Below, one piece after another: positions 1 through 5,493 of a DNA stretch of 9,351 nucleotides. Under the pieces are notes generated by a model, which was not told the DNA's origin, made no database searches, and saw only the letters and a program-made list of their open reading frames with translations. Positions within the stretch are counted from its first letter, which is position 1; the number at the start of each line of letters is the position of its first letter. A program made the position numbers and the translations under genes. Origin of the DNA: Chloroflexota bacterium (GTDB lineage: Bacteria > Chloroflexota > Anaerolineae > Promineifilales > Promineifilaceae); the NCBI GenBank assembly GCA_008501785.1, contig QQUD01000098.1, forward strand, positions 1 to 9,351. Direction: 5' to 3'.

Positions 1-782
1 AGCGATTCGTATTTTTCCAGCTTGTCCCGATTCTCATTCACCATTTTCTCAAAGTTTTCACCTTTGCGGCGGCCCGTTTCCAGTTTTTCGAGTGCGCCAC
101 CTAGCAAGCCACCGGCCAACGGACTCCACGGAATAAACCCTAAGCCATAATGACGACAGGCTGGAATAACTTCCAGTTCGACTGTGCGATTATTTAAGTG
201 GTAGATGCTTTGTTCGCTGGCTAGCCCTGTCAGTGCTCGTTTGGTGGCTTCTTGGCAGGCTGTGGCGATGTCCCAACCGGCAAAGTTGCTAGACCCAACG
301 TAAACAACTTTACCCTGGTCGATGAGGCTGCCGAATGCTTGCCATGTTTCATCCCAGGGGCAGTCGCGGTCGATATGGTGCATTTGGTAGAGGTCGATCC
401 AGTCGGTTTGCAGGCGTTTCAGGCTGCCTTCACAATGTTTTCTGATTTTGTAGGCGGAAAGGCTGCGGCCATCGCTGTTCACTTCTTTCAGATTCGCTTT
501 GCGTGAAACGGGATTGTAGACTTTGGTGGCTAAAACCGTTGCATCACGCCGTCCGCCGCCGAGGGCAAACCAGCGCCCGATGATTTCTTCGGTGTGACCA
601 TGTTCGACTTCCCAGCCGTAAACATCGGCTGTATCAAAGAAGTTGACACCTAGCTCCAAAGCGCGGTCCATAATTTTGAAGCTGTCTTCTTCGCTGGTGT
701 GCCAGCCGAAGTTCATGGTTCCCAGGCAAAGGTTGCTGACGAGAACGCCGTGTTTGCCTAAGCGTTTGTGGGTTACTGACAT
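1..782 (-). CDS. Aldo/keto reductase, C-terminus cut by window edge
   Basis: Cytoplasmic NAD(P)H-dependent oxidoreductase of the aldo/keto reductase superfamily, closest in style to the YajO/Kv-beta-like group that reduces aldehydes and ketones. The natural substrate cannot be told. The reverse strand reads 260 codons without a stop from ATG at 782, beginning MSVTHKRLGKHGVLVSNLCL. The catalytic tetrad is visible: D50 and Y55 in FFDTADVYG, K87 in LATKVYN and H135 in LYQMHHID. Nucleotide-binding motifs follow: YVGSSNFAGW (161-170), SEQSIYHLNNR (189-199) and GFIPWSPLAGGLLGG (215-229). Family members are usually 310-340 residues, so roughly 60-80 C-terminal residues lie beyond position 1. The start is fixed by AAGGAG 8 nt upstream. 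The gene lies 48 bp downstream of the glycosyltransferase on the same strand, so it may be cotranscribed. Family certain, substrate unknown. Confidence 0.95.
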   Translation of the reverse strand, partial: MSVTHKRLGKHGVLVSNLCLGTMNFGWHTSEEDSFKIMDRALELGVNFFDTADVYGWEVEHGHTEEIIGRWFALGGGRRDATVLATKVYNPVSRKANLKEVNSDGRSLSAYKIRKHCEGSLKRLQTDWIDLYQMHHIDRDCPWDETWQAFGSLIDQGKVVYVGSSNFAGWDIATACQEATKRALTGLASEQSIYHLNNRTVELEVIPACRHYGLGFIPWSPLAGGLLGGALEKLETGRRKGENFEKMVNENRDKLEKYES

Positions 783-790
783 TTGTTTGT

Positions 791-796
791 CTCCTT
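791..796 (-). promoter_or_regulatory. Ribosome binding site of the aldo/keto reductase
   Basis: AAGGAG on the minus strand, 8 nt before the ATG at 782. It supports that start, and it lies in the 48-bp gap after the glycosyltransferase stop. Confidence 0.8.
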
Positions 797-815
797 TTTA
801 GTGGTGAGTGGTCGA

Positions 816-827
816 AAACGGCCGTTT
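816..827. repeat. Intergenic copy of the AAACGGCCGTTT palindrome
   Basis: A perfect 12-bp palindrome between the stop codon of the glycosyltransferase (831) and the ribosome binding site of the aldo/keto reductase. It is one of 12 copies of the ACGGCCGT core in the window. It is too short, and lacks a T-run, to be read as a terminator. Confidence 0.8.
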
Positions 828-830
828 GTC

Positions 831-2447
831 TCACCGCTGATAAACTTCAATCAATGGTACATCGTTGTGCGAGATCATAAAATCTGGCTCGCGTGCAGCT
901 ATCCATTTTGCAAGTTCACTGTCCAGCCCTTTTTCCCCATAAGTTGTTCCCCGATTCTGAAAAACAATAAAATCAGCTTGCTCAAACGATTTTTGGCGCA
1001 TTTTGATCGTCTCATCAAATAGACTGGACACAGCAAACGGAGCTGCAATTCCAATATCATCACGCAGTTGGCCCTGGAGTTGATAATAAACCATCACGTC
1101 ATGGCTCCAGGGGGCAACGTAAATCGTGTCACCCGCTTCCGCATTTTCATTGAGGAAGTCTAGTGACTCATTATAGGTTTCGCTCCAATAAGTCGCTTCG
1201 AGTCCCATATTTGTCGCACCTGCCACGCCGCCGACTAGCTCTGAGTAGTACGACAAAAGGTGTGGATACAGTGCGCCTGTTGTCCACAATTGTGGCAGCA
1301 ATACGGCAACAGCCAACAGCACAACCACAACTTGCCGCCTGTTTTCGGCTAGCTTTTGTGAAAATCGCTGCACAACGGTCTTAAATCCGATGGCAGACAG
1401 CGCGGCAATAAAAGGCATAGAGGTGATGAACAGGCGATCATTATCGTAGACCATTGATTGCCCAATGGCGATTGCCAGCATGGGGACAAATCCATTTAGC
1501 AGCAGGTAGAGGCCAAACGGCCGTTCCGACTTCCGCAGTAAAACACGCCCAATTCCGACAAAAAAGAGAATGAAGAGTGTGAGGGGGGTGACAACGGCCG
1601 TTATCACAAACGGAAAATGCCAGGGCGGCGGCATATAAAACTGGTTGAAATACCACTGCCCAATCTCCCAATGATTCACTGTGATAAACAACACATATTC
1701 AACAACGCGGTCAATCGTTTGATAATAAAGCCAGGGCCAGGTGAGGAAAAACACCAAAGTTGCTAACACACCCATCACCAAAAAACGACGCACCATTAAC
1801 TTTTGGCGTTGGTAGGTCAGCGCCCAAATCAACAGCACAAAATAGACAAAAACAGCATTGACCTTTGTGGCAACAGCCAATCCCCACAAAATGCCCAATG
1901 AAAAATCGACCCACCAGGAATGATTGTGCCGCGTTTTCCAAAATAAAAGCACCACCGCCATAATCATCGACGCGGCTGCTAAATCAAGTGCTGACAAATG
2001 GGCATGGAAAAAGATGCGAGGCATCGACAACAGAAAAAGCGATGACAAAATCCCTACGGGCCAGCCATAAACATCCTGTATCAGCAAATAGAGCAGCGCA
2101 AAAAGCAGGCTGTTCAAAATGATGTTGCCCAATCGGTGTGCGGTTAAATCTGGCAAAAAGGAACGAACAGACCCCCACACAAGCCCTGACCAAATCTTAT
2201 TGAGTGGGGGATGCTCATGGTTTGCTGTCCAATACGTTTCGATGCCTTCTTCACTTAGCGCATAGTCTGGATTCTGGACGAGTTCGCCAAACCAGGCAGC
2301 GTAAGATTCGCCAGCCGTCATGTAGGCTGGTTCATCCCAGGTGATAGAGATGTGCTTGTCAGTGATGAGTAGAACTGCAAAAACGAGTAGAAAGATAGCC
2401 AGGCTCATCAGGACATTTTGTTTTCGTGAAAGTCTTGAAGTGATCAT
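831..2447 (-). CDS. GT39/ArnT-like membrane glycosyltransferase
   Basis: Integral-membrane glycosyltransferase of the PMT/ArnT superfamily (GT39-like, GT-C fold). Such enzymes move a sugar from a polyprenyl-phosphate carrier to a protein or lipid on the outer face of the cytoplasmic membrane. The acceptor is unknown here. The 538 residues begin with a membrane segment at about 12-29. Then comes ITWDEPAYMTAGESY, whose D38-E39 matches the acidic pair in the first external loop that is catalytic in this superfamily, and NHEHPPLNK (76-84), the usual GT39 HPP loop motif. About eleven hydrophobic helices continue to residue 400, with FFHAHLSALDLA (146-157) and NDRLFITSMPF (346-356) typical of the family. 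A soluble C-terminal domain of about 130 residues follows. ATG at 2447 is the first in-frame start and has no clear Shine-Dalgarno. An upstream reading frame ends in an ATGA overlap with it, so translation may be coupled. M14 is an alternative start. Confidence 0.85.
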   Translation of the reverse strand: MITSRLSRKQNVLMSLAIFLLVFAVLLITDKHISITWDEPAYMTAGESYAAWFGELVQNPDYALSEEGIETYWTANHEHPPLNKIWSGLVWGSVRSFLPDLTAHRLGNIILNSLLFALLYLLIQDVYGWPVGILSSLFLLSMPRIFFHAHLSALDLAAASMIMAVVLLFWKTRHNHSWWVDFSLGILWGLAVATKVNAVFVYFVLLIWALTYQRQKLMVRRFLVMGVLATLVFFLTWPWLYYQTIDRVVEYVLFITVNHWEIGQWYFNQFYMPPPWHFPFVITAVVTPLTLFILFFVGIGRVLLRKSERPFGLYLLLNGFVPMLAIAIGQSMVYDNDRLFITSMPFIAALSAIGFKTVVQRFSQKLAENRRQVVVVLLAVAVLLPQLWTTGALYPHLLSYYSELVGGVAGATNMGLEATYWSETYNESLDFLNENAEAGDTIYVAPWSHDVMVYYQLQGQLRDDIGIAAPFAVSSLFDETIKMRQKSFEQADFIVFQNRGTTYGEKGLDSELAKWIAAREPDFMISHNDVPLIEVYQR

Positions 2448-2497
2448 GGTCGTATGATTCGATCTGCCGTGGCCATGATGGCGACGGTGCCATCCAT
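2444..2497 (-). other. Possible 17-codon leader ORF overlapping the glycosyltransferase start
   Basis: The minus strand reads MDGTVAIMATADRIIRP and then TGA. The stop overlaps the glycosyltransferase ATG as ATGA. The same frame stays open upstream to about 2620 without another ATG, so it could also be the tail of a decayed gene. The ribosome binding site is weak. This is offered as a candidate only, because chance is a serious alternative. Confidence 0.2.
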
Positions 2498-2612
2498 GCT
2501 GCCCACTTCACCTATTTTGTCTGAATTCAAGTACAGAAAATTCACGCTTGCTGCTTCCTTTTGGTTGTATTGGTAAAACTGGGCAAGTATATCATTTCTG
2601 TAAATGAAGGGG

Positions 2613-2628
2613 AAAAACGGCCGTTTTT
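2613..2628. repeat. Intergenic ACGGCCGT palindrome with A5/T5 flanks
   Basis: AAAAACGGCCGTTTTT is a perfect 16-bp palindrome followed by two more T. It is the most extended intergenic copy of the window's recurrent motif. As RNA it could form only a 6-bp, mostly A-U stem, so terminator function is doubtful. Confidence 0.8.
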
Positions 2629-2649
2629 TTATCCATGACTAATCGAATA

Positions 2650-2678
2650 TTGCAGACCGAGTAGAAAATCCATATACT
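2650..2678 (+). promoter_or_regulatory. Sigma70-like promoter for pit-DUF47
   Basis: TTGCAG (2650-2655) and TATACT (2673-2678) are separated by exactly 17 bp and face pit. The predicted start of transcription is near 2685, giving a leader of about 48 nt that consists almost entirely of the GTTAAC repeats. Confidence 0.6.
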
Positions 2679-2686
2679 TACTAGTC

Positions 2687-2722
2687 TGTTAACAATTTGT
2701 TAACAGTTAACGTTCTGTTAAA
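2687..2722 (+). promoter_or_regulatory. Pho-box-like GTTAAC repeat array, putative operator
   Basis: Four heptamers are seen: TGTTAAC (2687), TGTTAAC (2698), AGTTAAC (2705) and TGTTAAA (2716). The first two and the last two are each 11 bp apart (7-bp repeat plus 4-bp spacer AATT or GTTC), the geometry of PhoB/PhoP boxes. The first pair also forms a perfect inverted repeat, CTGTTAAC (2686-2693) against GTTAACAG (2699-2706), so an ordinary dimeric repressor is an alternative. The array begins at the predicted transcription start and ends 10 bp before the pit ATG, a position suited to repression rather than activation. Confidence 0.5.
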
Positions 2723-2732
2723 GATGTAGCTT

Positions 2733-3716
2733 ATGAGTATAGCCTTTTACATTCTGTTAGGGTCTGCGTTGCTATTTGATTTCCTCAATGGATTTCATGA
2801 TAGTGCAAATATCGTGGCCACTCCAATTGCCTCCCGGGCAATACCTCCCCGAAGAATTTTATGGATAACGGCACTTGCGCACTTTGTCGGTCCATTTTTG
2901 TTTGGTGTTGCGGTGGCGAACACGATTGGTAAGGAAGTGACCAATCCGGCCAATGTGACCATGCCGATTGTGATTGCCGCAATGTTGTCGGCTGTCGTTT
3001 GGAATGTTGTCACCTGGTATTTTGGGATTCCGGCCAGTTCGTCTCATGCATTGGTTGGTGGGCTGCTTGGTGCAGTTGCGGTTGCCGAAGGGGTGCAGGC
3101 GATTGAAGCCTCTGGCATGAGCAAAATTTTGATCGCGCTGTTTATTTCACCAATCTTGGGCATGGTTATTGGGTATTTGTTAATGCAATTGGTGTTATTC
3201 TTAGCTAGGGGGGCCACGCCACGCATCAATATTTTTTTCAAACGTGCGCAGTTGTTAACGGCCATTGCCCTTGCGCTTAGCCACGGTGCCAATGATGCCC
3301 AAAAAACGATGGGAATTATCACATTAGGGTTGGTGGTAGAAGGTGCATTAACAGAATTTATGGTGCCCACTTGGGTAATCGCCGTTAGTGCGGCAGCTAT
3401 TGCATTAGGTACAGCAATGGGCGGCTGGCGTTTAATCAAAACATTGGGTGGACGCATCTACAAAATTCGGCCCGTGCATGGTTTTGTTTCACAAACGGCA
3501 GGTGCGTCTATTATTTTGGGTGCGGCGCTGTTGGGCGGCCCCGTGAGCACGACACAGGTCATGAGTTCGTCGATTATGGGGGCTGGTTCGGCTGAACGGC
3601 TGTCGAAGGTGCGCTGGCTTGTTGGCTATGAGATGGTGTGGGCATGGCTTTTGACGATTCCGATAACGGCCGTTCTCTCTGCTCTCTTCTACTTCATTCT
3701 CAATATCTGGCTATAA
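2733..3716 (+). CDS. pit: PiT-family inorganic phosphate transporter
   Basis: Low-affinity phosphate transporter of the PiT family (PF01384) in the cytoplasmic membrane, usually carrying metal-phosphate or phosphate with H+ or Na+. The 327 residues show the family's internal duplication. The first signature is FLNGFHDSANIVAT (17-30). The second is LSHGANDAQKTMGII (182-196). Each half also has a serine-rich loop: GIPASSSHALVGG (98-110) and GGPVSTTQVMSSS (268-280). About ten hydrophobic segments are present, and the length fits the short bacterial form. The ATG at 2733 has only a weak AAAGATG-type ribosome site 7 nt upstream, but it starts right before the first membrane helix. The DUF47 gene follows after 13 bp, the classic Pit partner arrangement. 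The upstream repeat array suggests phosphate-responsive control. Transport of another oxyanion such as sulfate is a less likely alternative. Confidence 0.95.
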   Translation: MSIAFYILLGSALLFDFLNGFHDSANIVATPIASRAIPPRRILWITALAHFVGPFLFGVAVANTIGKEVTNPANVTMPIVIAAMLSAVVWNVVTWYFGIPASSSHALVGGLLGAVAVAEGVQAIEASGMSKILIALFISPILGMVIGYLLMQLVLFLARGATPRINIFFKRAQLLTAIALALSHGANDAQKTMGIITLGLVVEGALTEFMVPTWVIAVSAAAIALGTAMGGWRLIKTLGGRIYKIRPVHGFVSQTAGASIILGAALLGGPVSTTQVMSSSIMGAGSAERLSKVRWLVGYEMVWAWLLTIPITAVLSALFYFILNIWL

Positions 3717-3720
3717 GGAG
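3715..3720 (+). promoter_or_regulatory. Ribosome binding site of the DUF47 gene, overlapping the pit stop
   Basis: AAGGAG shares its first two bases with the pit TAA stop (3714-3716) and sits 9 nt before the ATG at 3730. This supports an operon with tight translational linkage. Confidence 0.85.
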
Positions 3721-3729
3721 ATTTAACAA

Positions 3730-4359
3730 ATGGAATTTATCAAACGATTTCTCAAACCACGACAAAGCAACTTTTTACAGTTGCTCATCCAGCAAGGAGA
3801 ATTCACCATTGCCAGTGTTGAAGCCTTACAAGCCTACTTGAAAAAACCTGTTGGTAAGCGCAGCAACCAGGCAAAACAAGTCGAAAAAGATGCGGATGAA
3901 GTGTATCGTATTCTGATTCATGAATTAGAAGATACATTTGTTACCCCTCTTGATCGGGAGGATATTTTCTCCTTGTCACGTGCGCTCGATAATTTCATCG
4001 ATTATATTTACGATACAATTGAAGAATTAGAAATTTTCAACGTTGAGCCATTTGAAGAGTTAAAAGTCATTTCAGACTTGCTCTTAGAAATGGCAAACAG
4101 TCTCAGTTTGTCAATGCAGCGGCTGCTCGATCACCCTCGCGTTGCCAATGAGCATGCACGGCGTGTCAAAAAGCTTGAAAATCAAGTTGAAGATGCATAC
4201 CGACACGCATTGGCTGATTTGTTTTCAGGACCAGAAGATGTCGAACACATTATGTACATGCTCAAATGTCGAGAAGTGCTGCGCCATCTTTCGAATGCGG
4301 CCGATATGGGCGACAAAGCGGCCGATATTGTGATGGATATTGGCGTGAAGTGGAGCTAA
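3730..4359 (+). CDS. DUF47 family PhoU-like Pit accessory protein
   Basis: Cytoplasmic all-helical protein of the DUF47 family (PF01865), structurally related to PhoU and commonly encoded beside pit, where it is thought to modulate phosphate uptake. The 209 residues are charged and helical with no membrane segment. Family features are VEKDADEVYR (51-60) and TPLDREDIFSLSRALDNFIDYI (72-93), then a second half with LKCREVLRHLSNAADMGDKAADIV (168-191). The acidic residues in these motifs (D55, E57, D75, E77, D87, D186) resemble the metal-cluster ligands of PhoU repeats. Length is normal for the family (200-220). It lies 13 bp after pit with a strong ribosome site, so it is the second gene of the operon. 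Direct regulation of Pit is inferred from family context. Confidence 0.9.
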   Translation: MEFIKRFLKPRQSNFLQLLIQQGEFTIASVEALQAYLKKPVGKRSNQAKQVEKDADEVYRILIHELEDTFVTPLDREDIFSLSRALDNFIDYIYDTIEELEIFNVEPFEELKVISDLLLEMANSLSLSMQRLLDHPRVANEHARRVKKLENQVEDAYRHALADLFSGPEDVEHIMYMLKCREVLRHLSNAADMGDKAADIVMDIGVKWS

Positions 4360-4368
4360 TTCACGACA

Positions 4369-4410
4369 GGAGTTGAGACTAAAGCCGGGCCTGGCTAAAG
4401 TCTTAACTCC
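4369..4410 (+). terminator. Long stem-loop after the pit-DUF47 operon
   Basis: Arms 4369-4386 and 4393-4410 pair over 18 positions with one G-T wobble and two A-A mismatches, around a 6-base GGGCCT loop. It begins 9 bp after the DUF47 stop. No T-run follows, so intrinsic termination is not assured. An mRNA 3'-end stabiliser or a dispersed REP-like intergenic element is equally possible. Confidence 0.45.
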
Positions 4411-4521
4411 AATTAATGCGTTTCCTTCAGCCTTTCAATTTGTTTTTCTCTGTCACAAAGTGAATATTGGCGGTGTTGATACCTTTGAGCGCATTTTGCG
4501 TATAAGGAATAGCGCACCGCA

Positions 4522-4549
4522 TTGACATTTGTAATTGTGCGTTTATACT
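4522..4549 (+). promoter_or_regulatory. Sigma70-like promoter for the ABC transporter operon
   Basis: A perfect TTGACA (4522-4527) and TATACT (4544-4549) are spaced by 16 bp. The predicted start near 4556 would give a leader of about 190 nt before the ATPase gene. A second TTGACA at 4599-4604 lacks a good -10 partner. Confidence 0.6.
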
Positions 4550-4560
4550 TATTTCGCACA
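4536..4560. promoter_or_regulatory. Inverted repeat flanking the -10 box, candidate operator
   Basis: TGTGCG (4536-4541) and CGCACA (4555-4560) are perfect inverted repeats separated by 13 bp, centred on the TATACT at 4544-4549. A dimeric repressor bound here would block RNA polymerase. The arms are short, so chance remains possible. Confidence 0.35.
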
Positions 4561-4584
4561 TTACATAACTTTGTGATGTATGCG
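4555..4584 (+). other. Stem-loop at the 5' end of the ABC operon leader
   Basis: CGCA (4555-4558) plus TACAT (4562-4566) pair with ATGTATGCG (4576-4584), with a 3-base bulge and a 9-base loop. It starts at the predicted transcription start, so it may cap and stabilise the leader RNA. Confidence 0.3.
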
Positions 4585-4647
4585 TTGTGATTGCAGCCTT
4601 GACATCCCTTGTTTAAGGGCACAAATAAAAATAATTCCGCACATTGA

Positions 4648-4693
4648 AGAGATTAGAGATTGGCAACTTATTAATATCCAGTTTCTAATCTCT
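4648..4693 (+). other. 16-bp stem-loop in the leader of the ABC operon
   Basis: Arms 4648-4663 and 4678-4693 pair over 16 positions with two G-T wobbles and no mismatch, around a 14-base loop. The 3' arm is followed by a mixed sequence rather than a T-run. It ends 55 bp before the ATPase start and could act as a leader control element or be a small inverted-repeat element. Confidence 0.45.
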
Positions 4694-4748
4694 GATCTTT
4701 GGTCAAAATTAAAATGTAACATCTTACAGACCATAAGGATGCATACGT

Positions 4749-5483
4749 ATGAGTGATCCCATAATTGTTGTTGATGACATCCACAAATCTTATTTGATGG
4801 GTAAAGAGGCAGTACCTGCCTTACGTGGCGTGTCGCTAGAGATTTTTCCAGGCGAATTTGTTTGTTTGATGGGGCCAAGTGGCTCTGGCAAAACGACTTT
4901 GCTCAATATTGTTGGTGGCTTAGACGAACCAAGTCGTGGGCATATTGTTGTAGGAGATAAGAACCTTGTATCGTTGTCTGAAAACGAACTGGCGCAGCTG
5001 CGTTTGCGAAAAATGGGTTTCATTTTCCAAAACTATAATTTGCTAGGCAGCTTTACTGCCCAAGAAAATGTAGAGGCACCGATGGTGCTGGGGAAAATGG
5101 GCCGTCGTGAACGTAAGCAGCGAGCAAAGGAACTGCTGGAACGTGTCGACCTGGGTGATCGCACGCATCATTACCCCAGCGAATTGTCTGGTGGGCAGCA
5201 GCAGCGTGTCGCCATTGCGCGCGCCCTCGCCAACGATCCACCTATTCTCATTGCCGATGAAATGACTGGCGACCTGGACTCTGAAACTGGTTTTGCCATC
5301 ATGGAATTGGTTTCCAGTCTAAATCGTGAAGGCATGACTATCGTATTCGTGACGCATGATCCGCGCATGACAAAATTTGCCAGCCGTGTGATCAACCTGC
5401 GCGATGGCAAAATCTTGGAAGATAACGGGGACGAGGTGACACGCAGCGTGGAGATGGCTGAAGAATTACAACCAACCACTTAG
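4749..5483 (+). CDS. MacB/LolD-type ABC transporter ATPase
   Basis: Cytoplasmic ATP-binding subunit of a MacB/LolD/FtsE-type ABC system, which couples ATP hydrolysis to mechanical work by an FtsX-type permease rather than classical transport through the membrane. The 244 residues carry every core motif: Walker A GPSGSGKTT (42-50), Q-loop Q94 in FIFQNYNLLG, signature LSGGQQQRVAIARAL (146-160), Walker B PILIADE (165-171, D170 and catalytic E171) and H-loop H203 in FVTHD. The NYNLL after the Q-loop is usual for this subfamily. The D-loop region reads DEMTGDLDS where most relatives have DEPTGNLDS. The ATG at 4749 is preceded by AAGGA at a 9-nt spacing. The permease starts 10 nt after the stop, so the two are cotranscribed. 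Family and partnership are secure. The cargo is unknown. Confidence 0.95.
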   Translation: MSDPIIVVDDIHKSYLMGKEAVPALRGVSLEIFPGEFVCLMGPSGSGKTTLLNIVGGLDEPSRGHIVVGDKNLVSLSENELAQLRLRKMGFIFQNYNLLGSFTAQENVEAPMVLGKMGRRERKQRAKELLERVDLGDRTHHYPSELSGGQQQRVAIARALANDPPILIADEMTGDLDSETGFAIMELVSSLNREGMTIVFVTHDPRMTKFASRVINLRDGKILEDNGDEVTRSVEMAEELQPTT

Positions 5484-5493
5484 TAAAAATCTT

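Larger units (their letters stand above)
2448..2732. other. Divergent intergenic region between glycosyltransferase and pit
   Basis: This 285-bp non-coding stretch separates the minus-strand glycosyltransferase from the plus-strand pit gene. It holds a possible short minus-strand reading frame (2444-2497), an ACGGCCGT palindrome flanked by A and T runs (2613-2628), a plus-strand promoter (2650-2678) and a GTTAAC repeat array (2687-2722). I could not identify a convincing minus-strand promoter for the glycosyltransferase. Confidence 0.7.
4360..4748. other. AT-rich intergenic region between DUF47 and the ABC operon
   Basis: This 389-bp non-coding stretch is richer in A and T than its neighbours. 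It contains a long stem-loop (4369-4410), a promoter (4522-4549), an inverted repeat around the -10 box (4536-4560) and two further stem-loops in the predicted leader (4555-4584 and 4648-4693). Another 9-bp inverted pair, TCACAAAGT (4453-4461) and ACTTTGTGA (4568-4576), brackets the promoter. I see no convincing gene. A reading frame on the minus strand at 4413-4622 has only a GTG start and no recognisable family. Confidence 0.6.

Noticed and set aside
252..506. Plus-strand frame of 84 codons
   Set aside because: Antisense to the aldo/keto reductase, whose catalytic motifs are all on the other strand.
2613..2630. AAAAACGGCCGTTTTTTT as a bidirectional terminator
   Set aside because: No gene ends here on either strand, the stem would be a weak 6 bp of mostly A-U pairs, and the core is the same palindrome found throughout genes.
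2687..2722. GTTAAC repeats as a CRISPR-like or replication iteron array
   Set aside because: The units are too short with 4-bp spacers, there are only four, and no cas or replication initiator gene is near. Position at the pit promoter favours an operator.
3044..3457. Minus-strand frame of 137 codons
   Set aside because: Antisense to the conserved core of pit, with a low-complexity composition and no ribosome site.
4413..4622. Minus-strand frame of 69 codons with four or more cysteines in the intergenic region
   Set aside because: It starts only at GTG, lacks a ribosome site, overlaps the promoter and stem-loops of the ABC operon, and resembles no family I recognise. The cysteines do not form a clear zinc-binding pattern.
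4599..4627. Second TTGACA as an additional promoter for the ABC operon
   Set aside because: At 16-18 bp spacing the downstream hexamers (CAAATA, AAATAA) are poor -10 boxes. The promoter at 4522-4549 is much better.
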